DNA of 64,000 nt, from contig NZ_QFYS01000001.1 in assembly GCF_003254525.1 (NCBI RefSeq), positions 62,001-126,000 on the forward strand, read 5' to 3'. The stretch is from Phenylobacterium kunshanense (GTDB lineage Bacteria; Pseudomonadota; Alphaproteobacteria; Caulobacterales; Caulobacteraceae). Both the position numbers and the translations under genes were made by a program. A model generated the notes under the pieces. It searched no databases, had not been told where the DNA came from, and worked only from the letters and a program-made list of their open reading frames with translations. How positions within the stretch are numbered: the stretch's first letter is position 1; each line of letters starts with the position of its first letter. This document shows positions 11,478 through 19,498 of the stretch, one piece after another.

Positions 11478-12593
11478 TCAGCGCTTGCGGACGAACACCG
11501 TGCCGGCGGAGTAGCCCGCGCCGAATGAGCAGATCAGGCCAGTTTCGCCCGCCTGGAAGTCGTCGTTGGCTTTGTGGAAGGCGATGATCGAGCCCGCCGA
11601 CGAGGTGTTCGCGTACTCGTCGAGGATGATGACGTTCTCGCCCGGCGCCGGATCGCGGCCCAGGACGCGGCGGCCGATCATCTCGTTCATGTTGATGTTG
11701 GCCTGGTGCAGCCACATGCGCTTAAGGCCCGTCGGGTCGATGCCCAGTTCGCCCGCATGCTCGACGATCATCTCCGAGACCATCGGCACCACTTCGCGGA
11801 AGACCTTGCGGCCCTCCTGCACGAACAGCTTGTCAGGCTGGCCGATCCCTTCGGGAGCGCAGCGGTTCAGGAAGCCGAAGTTGTTGCGGATGTTGTTCGA
11901 GAACTGGGTCTTGAGGCGTGTGCCTAGGATCTCCCAGCCGCCGTCGGCGTCTTCGGTCCGCTCCACGATCACGGCGGTGGCCACGTCGCCGAAGATGAAG
12001 TGGCTGTCCCGGTCGCGGAAGTTCAGGTGGCCCGAGCAGATCTCCGGATTGACCATCAGCACCGCCCGGGCCGAGCCGGAGGTCACGAAGTCGGCGGCGG
12101 TCTTGATCCCGAAGGTGGCGGACGAGCAGGCCACGTTCATGTCAAAGGCGAAGCCGTCGATCCCCAGCGCCTGCTGCACCTCGATCGCCATGGCGGGATA
12201 GGCGCGCTGCATGTTGGAGGCGGCGCAGATCACCGCGTCGATCTGGCTGACATCCTTGCCCCAGCGGGCGATCGCCTGCTTCGCCGCCTCGACGGCGATC
12301 TCGGCCAGCACCGAGATCTGGTCGTTGGGCCGCTCCGGGATGTTGGGCGTCATCCGCTCGGGGTCGACCAGACCGGTCTTGTCGATGACGAAGCGCGATT
12401 TGATCCCCGAGGCCTTCTCGATGAATTCCGCGGAGGAGGGGGTCAGCGCCTGGAGCTCGCCCTTCGCGATCGAGTCGGCGTTGGCGGCGTTGAACCGTTC
12501 AACATAGGCGTTGAAGGTCTCGACCAGCTCGGCGTTGGAGAGGCTGTTCGGCGGCGTATAGAGCCCCGTCGCCGCGATCACCGCTCCCGTCAT
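11478..12593 (-). CDS. Beta-ketoacyl-ACP synthase III-like enzyme
   Basis: A 371-aa thiolase-fold condensing enzyme of the FabH/KAS III class. Cys-His-Asn active-site elements are visible: NVACSSATFG (nucleophilic Cys near residue 150), WLHQANINM (His) and YANTSSAGSI (Asn). It is longer than typical FabH (about 320 aa) because of an extra N-terminal segment around residues 25-65, so it probably belongs to a divergent KAS III branch acting on an acyl-CoA or special acyl chain rather than the housekeeping FabH. Shine-Dalgarno GGAG sits 7 bases before the ATG. The downstream amidohydrolase gene is 32 bases away. The physiological substrate is not evident. Confidence 0.87.
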   Translation of the reverse strand: MTGAVIAATGLYTPPNSLSNAELVETFNAYVERFNAANADSIAKGELQALTPSSAEFIEKASGIKSRFVIDKTGLVDPERMTPNIPERPNDQISVLAEIAVEAAKQAIARWGKDVSQIDAVICAASNMQRAYPAMAIEVQQALGIDGFAFDMNVACSSATFGIKTAADFVTSGSARAVLMVNPEICSGHLNFRDRDSHFIFGDVATAVIVERTEDADGGWEILGTRLKTQFSNNIRNNFGFLNRCAPEGIGQPDKLFVQEGRKVFREVVPMVSEMIVEHAGELGIDPTGLKRMWLHQANINMNEMIGRRVLGRDPAPGENVIILDEYANTSSAGSIIAFHKANDDFQAGETGLICSFGAGYSAGTVFVRKR

Positions 12594-12649
12594 CTGTCAT
12601 CTCCGCGAAATAAGAGGCGGGACTGATAGCACGTCCGGCGGGGGCGTCA

Positions 12650-12666
12650 GCGGCCATTGTGGCCGC
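12650..12666. repeat. Short perfect inverted repeat upstream of an outer-membrane protein gene
   Basis: GCGGCCA, spacer TTG, TGGCCGC. It lies in the divergent gap between the KAS III-like gene and the barrel protein gene. It could be an operator or an mRNA leader hairpin; no regulator can be named. Confidence 0.35.
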
Positions 12667-12789
12667 AGGGCCACAGATACCGAACGAACACTTCTTGGCC
12701 ACAGAACCGACCGGGCCCGGTCGCGTTTGGAGGCGACATCGACCGGGCTGGGCGGGCTGTTCAGCAGAGTACGGAGTCACCTCCCCAAA

Positions 12790-13335
12790 ATGAAAAACGC
12801 TCTCATCGCCGCGGCCTCGCTGGCCGCGATCGCCACCGTCGTCCCCGCCGCCGCCATGGCCCAGGATACGGCCCCGACCAACACGGGCGCCTATGTGAAC
12901 CTGCACGCCGGCGCCGTGGACGCCGACAATATCGACCCGAAGGTCATCGGCGGCCGCCTCGGCTACCGCTTCAACGACTGGATCGGCGTCGAGGGCGAAC
13001 TGGCCACGGGCCTCAAGAGCGACAAGGACACGGTCGCGGGCGTCGACGTCTCTTACAAGCTGAAGCACTCGGCGGACGCCTACCTCGTGGGCTTCGCCCC
13101 GATCGCGCCGAACACCGACCTGATCGCCCGCATCGGCTACGGCACGTCGAAGATCCGCGCCAAGGCGGCCGGCGTTTCGGCGTCCGATTCCGAAGAATCG
13201 TTCAACTTCGGCGTGGGCGCCCAGCACCACTTCGACGGCATGAACGGCGTGCGCGTCGACTACACCCGCAAGGAGTTCGGTAACGGCGCGCCGGACGCCA
13301 ACGTCTGGACCGTGGGCTATTCCCGCCGCTTCTAA
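12790..13335 (+). CDS. Outer-membrane beta-barrel protein (OmpA/opacity-like)
   Basis: A 181-aa protein with a signal peptide (MKNALIAAASLAAIATVVPAAAMAQ), followed by alternating amphipathic strands typical of a small 8-stranded barrel: GAYVNLHAG, GGRLGYRFNDWIGVEGELATG, YLVGFAPI, LIARIGYG, SFNFGVGAQHHF, GVRVDYTRKEFG. The C-terminal residue is Phe (WTVGYSRRF), the outer-membrane assembly signal. The start at 12790 gives a clean signal peptide; an upstream frame extension adds charged residues and is rejected. A rho-independent terminator follows at 13376. The role is probably structural or surface-related; no specific ligand is visible. Confidence 0.88.
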   Translation: MKNALIAAASLAAIATVVPAAAMAQDTAPTNTGAYVNLHAGAVDADNIDPKVIGGRLGYRFNDWIGVEGELATGLKSDKDTVAGVDVSYKLKHSADAYLVGFAPIAPNTDLIARIGYGTSKIRAKAAGVSASDSEESFNFGVGAQHHFDGMNGVRVDYTRKEFGNGAPDANVWTVGYSRRF

Positions 13336-13375
13336 GGGGCTGACGTCCTAAGGGACTTCGATCGCCAGATGGAGA

Positions 13376-13404
13376 GGCCGCCGTTGTCGCAACGGCGGCC
13401 TTTT
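13376..13404 (+). terminator. Rho-independent terminator
   Basis: GGCCGCCGTT, loop GTCGC, AACGGCGGCC (10 perfect pairs), followed by TTTT. It ends the barrel protein gene. Confidence 0.88.
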
Positions 13405-13462
13405 CCTTGACCCGGTATCTGGCGCGGACCACGCTGAAAGAAAACGCGGCGGGAGAAGCGTC

Positions 13463-13852
13463 ATGGGCGACGAGGCCCTCATCCAGTTCGCCCTGTCGGC
13501 GGCGGCCGTGGCGGCGCTCATCGCGCTGGCGGCCTGGGCGAAAATCGCGCGGCCGGTCGGCCCACTGGACGACGCGCGGGCGCGCGCCCTGCTGGCCGAG
13601 GAGTTTCCGGGGCGGTCGGTGGATGCGGTGTGGATCGCCTCCGACGGTGCGGGCGCCCTGGCCCGCTCTGGCGGCATGGCGCTCGTCATCTGCCGGTTCG
13701 GCGACGGTTTCGTGGCGCGCCAGATCCCCTGGGCGCAGGCCGTTTCCTCCAGCTTCCGGGACGGCCGCCTGTCCGTGGACCTCGCCGACATCGCCGCCCC
13801 GCGCGCGACCCTCTCGCTGCCGTCCTGGCCGCCCAAGAACCTGGCCGCCTGA
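13463..13852 (+). CDS. Small membrane-anchored protein of unknown function
   Basis: A 129-aa protein with one N-terminal hydrophobic segment (residues about 7-27), followed by a soluble domain rich in short strands (VDAVWIASDGAGALARSG, MALVICRFGDGFVARQIPW, ATLSLPSWPPKNLAA). The stop TGA overlaps the ATG of the fatty acid hydroxylase-like gene by one base, so the two are translationally coupled. No family is recognised. The pairing suggests an accessory role to that membrane enzyme, which is inference from position only. Confidence 0.7.
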   Translation: MGDEALIQFALSAAAVAALIALAAWAKIARPVGPLDDARARALLAEEFPGRSVDAVWIASDGAGALARSGGMALVICRFGDGFVARQIPWAQAVSSSFRDGRLSVDLADIAAPRATLSLPSWPPKNLAA

Positions 13853-14790
13853 TGAAGCTGGATCCCGTTACGCTCGCGACGCCGCTGTTCATCATCACGA
13901 TCATCCTGGAGATCGTGGCCGCGCGGCTCGGCAAGGCCCGGGCGAACTACGAACCCCGCGACACCGCCGTGTCGCTGGTCATGGGGCTGGGCTCCACCAT
14001 GTCGGGCGTGTTCACGGCCGGCGTCGTCGCGGCGTCCACCGTCTGGGTCTACCAGCACCGGCTGTTCGACATTCCCATGACCGCCGTATGGGCCTGGGCG
14101 GCGATCTTCGTGCTGGAGGATCTCGTCTACTACTGGTTCCACCGGATCAGCCATGAGCGGCGGTTCTGGTGGGCGGCGCACGTGAACCACCATACGAGCC
14201 AGCACTACAACCTCTCCACGGCCCTGCGGCAGACATGGACCGGCGGCATCGCCGGCACCTGGTCTCTGTGGCTGGCTCTGGCCTTTCTCGGCTTTCCGCC
14301 GGCGATGATCGCGACGCAGAAGGGGATCAGCCTCGTCTATCAGTACTGGATTCATACCGAGGTGATCGGGCGGATGCCGCGCTGGTTCGAGGCGGTGTTC
14401 AACACGCCCTCGCATCACCGGGTGCACCATGCGCGGAACGCCGTGTACCTGGATCGCAACTACGCCGGCATCCTGATCGTGTGGGACAAGCTGTTCGGCA
14501 CCTTCCAGCCCGAGCTGGACGACGTCCCGTGCAAGTATGGCGTGGTGAAGAACCTCGGCACCTTCAACATCCTGCGCGTGGCCTTCCACGAGTGGATCGC
14601 CATGGGCGCGGACGTGCTGAAGCATCCCCGACATGCGCTGGGGTACGTCTTCGGTCCTCCCGGCTGGAGCCATGATGGCAGCCGGGAGACCAGCGCCACG
14701 CTGAAGGCGCGCGCGAACGTTTCGGCGGGCGTCGGCGCAAACGCACTGGATGCGGGCGCAGGCGGGCAGGGGGCGGAAGCCCTTTCCTGA
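13852..14790 (+). CDS. Fatty acid hydroxylase / sterol desaturase family membrane protein
   Basis: A 312-aa integral membrane di-iron oxygenase-like protein. It has about four to five hydrophobic segments and the three histidine boxes of the family: HRISH (HX3H, about residue 97), HVNHH (HX2HH, about 110) and HHRVHH (about 188), with an additional HTEV. These bind two iron ions and hydroxylate or desaturate a lipid substrate at the membrane. The Gly/Ala-rich tail of about 25 residues looks disordered. The true start is at 13852, overlapping the preceding small gene by one base. The substrate (fatty acid, carotenoid, hopanoid or other) cannot be read from sequence. Confidence 0.88.
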   Translation: MKLDPVTLATPLFIITIILEIVAARLGKARANYEPRDTAVSLVMGLGSTMSGVFTAGVVAASTVWVYQHRLFDIPMTAVWAWAAIFVLEDLVYYWFHRISHERRFWWAAHVNHHTSQHYNLSTALRQTWTGGIAGTWSLWLALAFLGFPPAMIATQKGISLVYQYWIHTEVIGRMPRWFEAVFNTPSHHRVHHARNAVYLDRNYAGILIVWDKLFGTFQPELDDVPCKYGVVKNLGTFNILRVAFHEWIAMGADVLKHPRHALGYVFGPPGWSHDGSRETSATLKARANVSAGVGANALDAGAGGQGAEALS

Positions 14791-14797
14791 GGCGGGT

Positions 14798-15760
14798 TCA
14801 GTCCCTTAGGAGGGGCAGGGCCAGGCCACCCACCGGCCGGGCGCCGAGGACCTCGCGCCGGAAGCGGAACAGTTCGGCCGGGCGGCCGCCGGTGTCGGCG
14901 TCGAGGCGGCCCAGGCCTTCGACCAGGTCGGTGCGTTCGAGGCCCCGGCGGAAATTCTGCTTGTGCAGGGGCACGCCGGCGATCGCCTCGACGGTCCGCT
15001 GCAGGGCGGAGAGGGTGAAGGCGTCGGGCATCAGTTCGAACACGACCGGCCGGTACTTCAGCTTGCCACGCAGCCGGCCGAGGGCGGTGGCCAGGATGCG
15101 CCGGTGGTCCGAGATCATGGGCTCGCCGAGGGCCGCGGTCAGCGCGTCGGTCCGGGTCGGCGCGGCCTCGCCGCGGTCGCGGGCCGCCTCCGGGGCCAGG
15201 CCGGCCTCGTAGAGCAACTCGTACCGCTCCAGTACCCGTTCCTCGTTCCAGGGCGCGCCGTCGAGGGCGAACAGGTAGCGTACGCGCGCCAGCCGTTGCG
15301 GGTCGTTGCCGGCCCAGGCGCGGAGGGCCGACTCGACCGCGTCGAAGGCCGGGGGGCGGCCGGCGCGCCAGTCCTCCCAGGGGAATATCCGCGACCAGGG
15401 CCGCCACTCGCTGCCGGCGAAGTGGGTGTCGACCGCGGCCGGGGCCAGGGCGAGGTAGCCGACCGAGATGACCCGCGCGGCGCCGTCGCCGCCGCCAAGG
15501 TCGGCGAGCGGGGCGTCGCGGCCCTTGTCGCCGAAGGTGTAGAGCTGTTCCACGTAGCCGAGGTCGAAGCGCGTCTGCTCGGTCACGAAGGCGCGAAGGG
15601 CGAGTTCGAACGTGCGGTGGCCGTCGGGGTCGAAGGGGCCGAACGGCAGTCCAGCCAGGTCGCCGGCGGTTCCCTTGTGGCGCACGATCAGCGCCACGGC
15701 CTCGCCGTCCTTGATGGCGACCACCACCGCCGAAAGGCCGATGACGACGGACAGGCTCAT
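14798..15760 (-). CDS. Nudix-like regulator, NrtR/NadQ type (catalytically degenerate)
   Basis: A 320-aa protein with an N-terminal Nudix fold (about residues 5-150) and a C-terminal winged-helix-like region (about 225-315, including SDHRRILATALGRLRGKLKYRPVVFELMP and LHKQNFRRGLERTDLVEGLG). This arrangement is that of NrtR-like transcriptional regulators of NAD metabolism; an alphaproteobacterial branch has been called NadQ. The Nudix box is not intact: in place of the REXXEEXG core there is ELALRAFVTEQT, so hydrolysis is unlikely and ligand sensing is more probable. The ATG overlaps the stop of the upstream HD gene (ATGA), showing translational coupling. The identity as a DNA-binding regulator is a family inference, and no nad genes are in this window. 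Confidence 0.72.
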   Translation of the reverse strand: MSLSVVIGLSAVVVAIKDGEAVALIVRHKGTAGDLAGLPFGPFDPDGHRTFELALRAFVTEQTRFDLGYVEQLYTFGDKGRDAPLADLGGGDGAARVISVGYLALAPAAVDTHFAGSEWRPWSRIFPWEDWRAGRPPAFDAVESALRAWAGNDPQRLARVRYLFALDGAPWNEERVLERYELLYEAGLAPEAARDRGEAAPTRTDALTAALGEPMISDHRRILATALGRLRGKLKYRPVVFELMPDAFTLSALQRTVEAIAGVPLHKQNFRRGLERTDLVEGLGRLDADTGGRPAELFRFRREVLGARPVGGLALPLLRD

Positions 15761-16401
15761 TCGGTGTCGAACGCCTGCGCGTGAGGCGTGTAGCCGGCGG
15801 CCTCGGACAGCACCTCGAAGCGGCGCAGGTAGTGGGCCTGGGCCTCGGTCGGCGCCTGGGGCTCGATCTTCAGCGCATATCCGGCGGGTGGCGCGCCGAA
15901 GAAGTCGAGGGACTCAGCCTGGGTGAAGCCCGCGAGCTGGGTCGCCTCGAAGAAGGCGCAGGCGCGGTCGGCCTGTTTGATCAGCTTCTTGATGTCGGCG
16001 GGGGTCTTGGCCGGCAGGCCGAAGCGGACGTGGATGGCCGTCTCCAGCCGCTCCTCGAACAGCTTGTAGTCCATGCCCAGCGCCGCCTTGAACGGACTGA
16101 TCATGTCGCCGATCACGAATTCCGAGGCGTCGTGCAGCAGGGCGGCCAGGCGCCAGCGCGGCTCCAGGTCGGGCCGGATGTGGGCGGCGATCTCTTCGAC
16201 CACCACCGAGTGCTGGGCGACCGAGAAGGCGTGCTCGCCGATAGTCTGGCCGTTCCAGCGTGCGACGCGGGCCAGGCCGTGGGCGATGTCCTCGATCTCG
16301 ATGTCCATGGGCGAGGGGTCGAGAAGGTCGAGACGTCGCCCCGACAGCATGCGCTGCCAGGCCCTCGGTTCCGCCTTCGTGCGACGCAGCCCTTTCCTCA
16401 C
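15757..16401 (-). CDS. HD-domain phosphohydrolase (YfbR-like)
   Basis: A 214-aa metal-dependent phosphohydrolase related to YfbR-type 5'-deoxynucleotidases. HD signature residues are visible: FSVAQHS (His), LAALLHDASE (His-Asp) and KQADRACAFFE (Asp). I place the start at a GTG at 16401, preceded by AAAGGA, because the conserved part begins just after it (RAWQRMLSGRRLDLLDPSP). A longer frame exists, but it would need a TTG at 16452. The gene is coupled to the NrtR-like regulator through an ATGA overlap and is divergent from the universal stress protein gene. Likely role: nucleotide pool clean-up or NAD-related nucleotide turnover, suggested only by the neighbour. Confidence 0.82.
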   Translation of the reverse strand: MRKGLRRTKAEPRAWQRMLSGRRLDLLDPSPMDIEIEDIAHGLARVARWNGQTIGEHAFSVAQHSVVVEEIAAHIRPDLEPRWRLAALLHDASEFVIGDMISPFKAALGMDYKLFEERLETAIHVRFGLPAKTPADIKKLIKQADRACAFFEATQLAGFTQAESLDFFGAPPAGYALKIEPQAPTEAQAHYLRRFEVLSEAAGYTPHAQAFDTE

Positions 16402-16445
16402 GGACGCATTCCTTTCACAGTCGAGGTGGAGACCTGACCCAGGAG

Positions 16446-16459
16446 GTGACAAAGATCAA
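16446..16459. promoter_or_regulatory. Candidate FixK/FNR box upstream of a universal stress protein
   Basis: GTGAC-AAAG-ATCAA (reverse: TTGAT-CTTT-GTCAC) matches the FNR/FixK consensus TTGAT-N4-ATCAA closely. It lies 50 bases before the universal stress protein ATG, a suitable distance for activation. Low-oxygen induction of universal stress proteins is known in alphaproteobacteria. The site overlaps the region just upstream of the divergent HD gene. Confidence 0.5.
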
Positions 16460-16509
16460 TCCGGGGCAGGGGCCGCTGGTTCACTATCGGGCGACATGAG
16501 GATGAACGG

Positions 16510-17322
16510 ATGAGCTGGGCGCGGATCATGGCGCCGCTTTCGGGCGGGCAGGGCGACGCGGCGGCGGTGACCGCAGCGGCGATGATCGCCGAGCCGTTCG
16601 GCGCGGAGCTGGCGTGCGTCTACACGCCTGCCGACGTGGCCGACGTCATGCCGTGGATGGGCGAGGGTTTCCTGGGCGGGGTGCAGACCACGGCGCTGGA
16701 GTCGCTTAAGGAGGCGACAGCCGCGGGCGAGGCCAATGCGCGTAAGGCGGCCGCCGGCTCCGGCTACGCCAAGACCCAGTTCGTCGCGCTGCAGACGCCC
16801 GTCTGGGCCGGACTGTCGGCCGAGAGCCGACTTTCGGACGTGGTGGTGTTCACCAACGATCCGGCGCGCGGCCGCGGACCGCTGGCCGAGGCGTTTCAGC
16901 AGATGGTGGCCGACGAGCAGCGGCCGGTTCTGGTCGCACGCGAAGGCCTGAAAGTCGGCGGCGTGGCGGTGGTGGCCTGGGATGGCGGCAAGGAGGCCTC
17001 GCGCGCGGCGCGACTGGCGACGCCGCTGCTGGAGAAAGCCTCGCGCGTGGTGATCGTCGCGGCGCCCAAGGCCAGTTCCCGCACCTTCGACCCCGCGCGC
17101 CTGCAGAGCTATTACGCCGCCCGCGGCGTGAAGGCGGAGGTGCAGCTCCTGTCGGATGGTGGCGACGCCGCTCCGGCGATCCTGCACGCGACGGCGGCCG
17201 CAGGGGCCGATATCCTGGTGGCCGGGGCCTTCGGGCATCCGCGCTTGCAGGAGTTCATTTTCGGGGGCACCACCCGGACCCTCTTGAACTCGGACAGCCC
17301 GTCCCTGTTTCTTTCGCACTGA
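16510..17322 (+). CDS. Universal stress protein, UspA family (tandem domain)
   Basis: A 270-aa cytoplasmic protein. The C-terminal half carries an ATP-binding Usp signature, GAFGHPRLQEFIFGGTTRTLL (G-X2-G-X9-G-T pattern), near residues 246-266. The N-terminal half resembles a second, degenerate Usp domain (IMAPLSGGQGD at the start), so this is a tandem Usp rather than a single 140-residue one. Such proteins aid survival under energy or redox stress. The FixK/FNR-like box 50 bases upstream suggests induction at low oxygen. A small unknown gene follows after 33 bases and is probably co-transcribed. Confidence 0.88.
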   Translation: MSWARIMAPLSGGQGDAAAVTAAAMIAEPFGAELACVYTPADVADVMPWMGEGFLGGVQTTALESLKEATAAGEANARKAAAGSGYAKTQFVALQTPVWAGLSAESRLSDVVVFTNDPARGRGPLAEAFQQMVADEQRPVLVAREGLKVGGVAVVAWDGGKEASRAARLATPLLEKASRVVIVAAPKASSRTFDPARLQSYYAARGVKAEVQLLSDGGDAAPAILHATAAAGADILVAGAFGHPRLQEFIFGGTTRTLLNSDSPSLFLSH

Positions 17323-17355
17323 TTCCAAGTTTTCTGATCTGCCAGGAGGTACCCC

Positions 17356-17730
17356 ATGGCTCTGTCGCGCATCGTGATGCGGCTCGCCCGTAACCCCGGA
17401 ACTGAGTTCGCCGGCGGCGACGACCATCGCGGCTATACGCTGACGGCGCCGCTGACTGCCGACGGGCATCTGGACGAGGCCGCGTACGCAAAGGCCAAGG
17501 ACGCCTGCACCGTGCGCCGGTTCGCTCCCGACGAGGACGCCGTCGATGGCCGCCTGGCGCGCAAGGGCCAGCGCTGGTTCTTCGACTATGACCAGGGCGA
17601 TTCGGCCGACGACGAGCCGGTCTTCCGGCTGGGCGACCACATCTTCGCCGTGGGCGAGTATGTGACCATCACGGACGAGGATGGCCGGCCGCTGACCTAC
17701 AAGGTGGTCGAGGTGCAGAAGGCGGGGTGA
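17356..17730 (+). CDS. Small soluble protein of unknown function
   Basis: A 124-aa acidic protein with a very strong ribosome-binding site (AGGAGG, 6 bases before ATG). Its sequence (GYTLTAPLTADGHLD, VRRFAPDEDAVDGRLARKG, WFFDYDQGD, FRLGDHIFAVGEYVTITDEDG) suggests an all-beta fold with a C-terminal KVVEVQ strand. No enzymatic motif or signal peptide is present. It follows the universal stress protein gene by 33 bases on the same strand, so co-expression is likely. The family is not recognised by name, though the sequence looks well conserved rather than spurious. Confidence 0.72.
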   Translation: MALSRIVMRLARNPGTEFAGGDDHRGYTLTAPLTADGHLDEAAYAKAKDACTVRRFAPDEDAVDGRLARKGQRWFFDYDQGDSADDEPVFRLGDHIFAVGEYVTITDEDGRPLTYKVVEVQKAG

Positions 17731-18549
17731 TCAGACCCCGCCGTTCTTCCGGACCAGCTTCTTGACGTCGGGATAGATGTCGTCGCCGTCGGGGCCTTCC
17801 GTCTTGGATCGCACCGTGGCGACGGTGATCGGGCCCCGCTTCGGGCCACCGGCCTCGTAGCCCACGAAACGGTAGCCGCTGGGAAGGTCCTCGCCGGCAT
17901 AGATGAACAGGGCGCGGAAGCCGCGCTTCTTGCGGCGGAGCGGTTCGCCGCGCATCCGGACGTCGCGGCGCATGTGGACCTTGGCGCTGTCGCCGGCCGC
18001 GTCGATCGACAGGGGACCGATCTTCACCTTGGCGGAGTCGTCGGCGTCGTTGGCGACGATGTGCACGCCGGGGAGTTCGACCCGCGTGGTCCCGCCATCG
18101 TCGGTCGTGACGGCCAGTCCGTTGGAGTCGGCTTTGATGCTGACCTCGGCGCCTGCGCCGCGGGCGTCCTGCATCGCCTGCCGGGTCGCCTGCTCGGCTG
18201 CGCGGACCGACGCGGCGGCGGCGTCCTTCACCGGAGTCTCGGCCTTCGCCTGCGCCTCTGCGCCTATCGCGGCAGCGGGGGATTCCGCAGGAGCGGCCAG
18301 CAGGGCTTTCTCGATGGACGCCAGGGTCGCATCGACATCGCCCTTCACCGGAATGAGCTGCAGCGTGACCTCGGCGCCTGCGCTGTTGGTGTAGGTGCAG
18401 GTCTTGCCGTCGGCGGCGGCCGAGGTCCGGGTCAGGTCGCCCTGGGTCGCCGGGCACTCCAGCGCGGCGCGCGCGGCCGGGACCTGCGGACCGCATGCGG
18501 CGGCGGCGAGGGCCAGGGTCGAGGCGGCGATCAGCGAGTGAGACTTCAT
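17731..18549 (-). CDS. Putative envelope lipoprotein of unknown function
   Basis: A 272-aa protein. The start at 18549 gives MKSHSLIAASTLALAAAACG, a lipoprotein-like signal with Cys at about residue 19 (the lipobox is weak because the three preceding residues are all Ala). The middle is Ala/Glu-rich with coiled-coil character (about residues 75-125), followed by strand-rich segments (GLAVTTDDGGTTRVELPGV) and a basic patch (RRDVRMRGEPLRRKKRG). The end (LFIYAGEDLPSGYRFVGYEA) looks folded. Its Shine-Dalgarno GGAG lies inside a terminator-like hairpin directly before the ATG. It is downstream of moxR on the same strand. Function unknown. Confidence 0.72.
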   Translation of the reverse strand: MKSHSLIAASTLALAAAACGPQVPAARAALECPATQGDLTRTSAAADGKTCTYTNSAGAEVTLQLIPVKGDVDATLASIEKALLAAPAESPAAAIGAEAQAKAETPVKDAAAASVRAAEQATRQAMQDARGAGAEVSIKADSNGLAVTTDDGGTTRVELPGVHIVANDADDSAKVKIGPLSIDAAGDSAKVHMRRDVRMRGEPLRRKKRGFRALFIYAGEDLPSGYRFVGYEAGGPKRGPITVATVRSKTEGPDGDDIYPDVKKLVRKNGGV

Positions 18550-18550
18550 G

Positions 18551-18595
18551 AAAAAGGGCTCCGTCCAGGTCCTGAGAACCTGAGCGGAGCCCCTT
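18551..18595 (-). terminator. Terminator/attenuator hairpin overlapping a ribosome-binding site
   Basis: Read on the minus strand: CGGAGCCC/GGGCTCCG outer stem (8 pairs), an inner CAGGT/ACCTG stem, a 7-nt loop, then TTTTT. It follows moxR by 37 bases, and the T-run ends 1 base before the lipoprotein ATG. The only purine-rich ribosome-binding site (GGAG) is in the descending stem. Confidence 0.75.
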
Positions 18596-18631
18596 CGAAA
18601 GGCGAGTGAATTCGCCGTAACCGCGGAGCCG

Positions 18632-19498
18632 TTACTGGCCCGGGCGGGCAGCCCCCTCTCGGCGGGCGAGGAACGCCAGGCGTTCGAACAGGTGCACATC
18701 CTGCTCGTTCTTGAGCAGGGCGCCGTGCAGCGGCGGGATCAGCTTGGTGGGGTCCTTCTCGGCGAGCGCGTCGCCGTCGATGTCTTCCACCATCAACAGT
18801 TTCAGCCAGTCCAGCAGCTCGGACGTGGAGGGCTTCTTCTTCAGACCCGGGACCTTGCGCATGTCGTAGAAGATGCGCAGCGCCTCCGCGACCAGCTTCT
18901 GCTTGATGCCCGGATAGTGCACGTCGACGATCGACTGCATCGTCTCGGAGTCCGGGAACCGGATGTAGTGGAAGAAGCAGCGGCGCAGGAAGGCGTCGGG
19001 CAGCTCCTTCTCGTTGTTGGAAGTGATGATGACGATCGGGCGGATCTTGGCCTTGATCGTCTCATTGGTCTCGTAGACGTAGAACTCCATCCGATCGAGC
19101 TCTTGCAGGAGGTCGTTCGGGAACTCGATGTCGGCCTTGTCGATCTCGTCGATCAGCAGGACCGGGCGCTTGGGGGCGTCGAAGGCCTCCCAGAGCTTGC
19201 CCTTCTTGATGTAGTTCTTCACGTCCTTGACCCGCTCGTCGCCGAGCTGGCTGTCGCGCAGGCGGGTGACCGCGTCGTACTCGTAGAGGCCCTGGTGGGC
19301 CTTGGTGGTCGACTTGATGTGCCAGGTGATCAGCTCGGCATCGAGGGCCTTGGCGATCTCGTAGGCCAGCACCGTCTTGCCGGTGCCAGGCTCTCCCTTG
19401 ATCAGGAGCGGACGCTCCAGGGCCATGGCGGCGTTCACCGCCACCTTGAGGTCTTCGGTGGCGACGTAGTTGTCGGTCCCTTCGAAACGCTGGCTCAT
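18632..19498 (-). CDS. MoxR-family AAA+ ATPase
   Basis: A 288-aa AAA+ ATPase of the MoxR group, chaperone-like ATPases that usually work with von Willebrand A (VWA) domain partners on protein or metal-centre maturation. Walker A is GEPGTGKT (residues 35-42) and Walker B is LLIDEIDK (about 114-121). A sensor 1 segment (IITSNNEKELPDAFLRRCFF) follows, with an arginine pair that fits the arginine finger. The usual downstream VWA (CoxE-like) gene is missing here; instead a terminator and a lipoprotein gene follow. Start ATG at 19498 with GGGGAG upstream. It is divergent from pseI, sharing a 222-bp gap that contains a CtrA box. Confidence 0.93.
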   Translation of the reverse strand: MSQRFEGTDNYVATEDLKVAVNAAMALERPLLIKGEPGTGKTVLAYEIAKALDAELITWHIKSTTKAHQGLYEYDAVTRLRDSQLGDERVKDVKNYIKKGKLWEAFDAPKRPVLLIDEIDKADIEFPNDLLQELDRMEFYVYETNETIKAKIRPIVIITSNNEKELPDAFLRRCFFHYIRFPDSETMQSIVDVHYPGIKQKLVAEALRIFYDMRKVPGLKKKPSTSELLDWLKLLMVEDIDGDALAEKDPTKLIPPLHGALLKNEQDVHLFERLAFLARREGAARPGQ

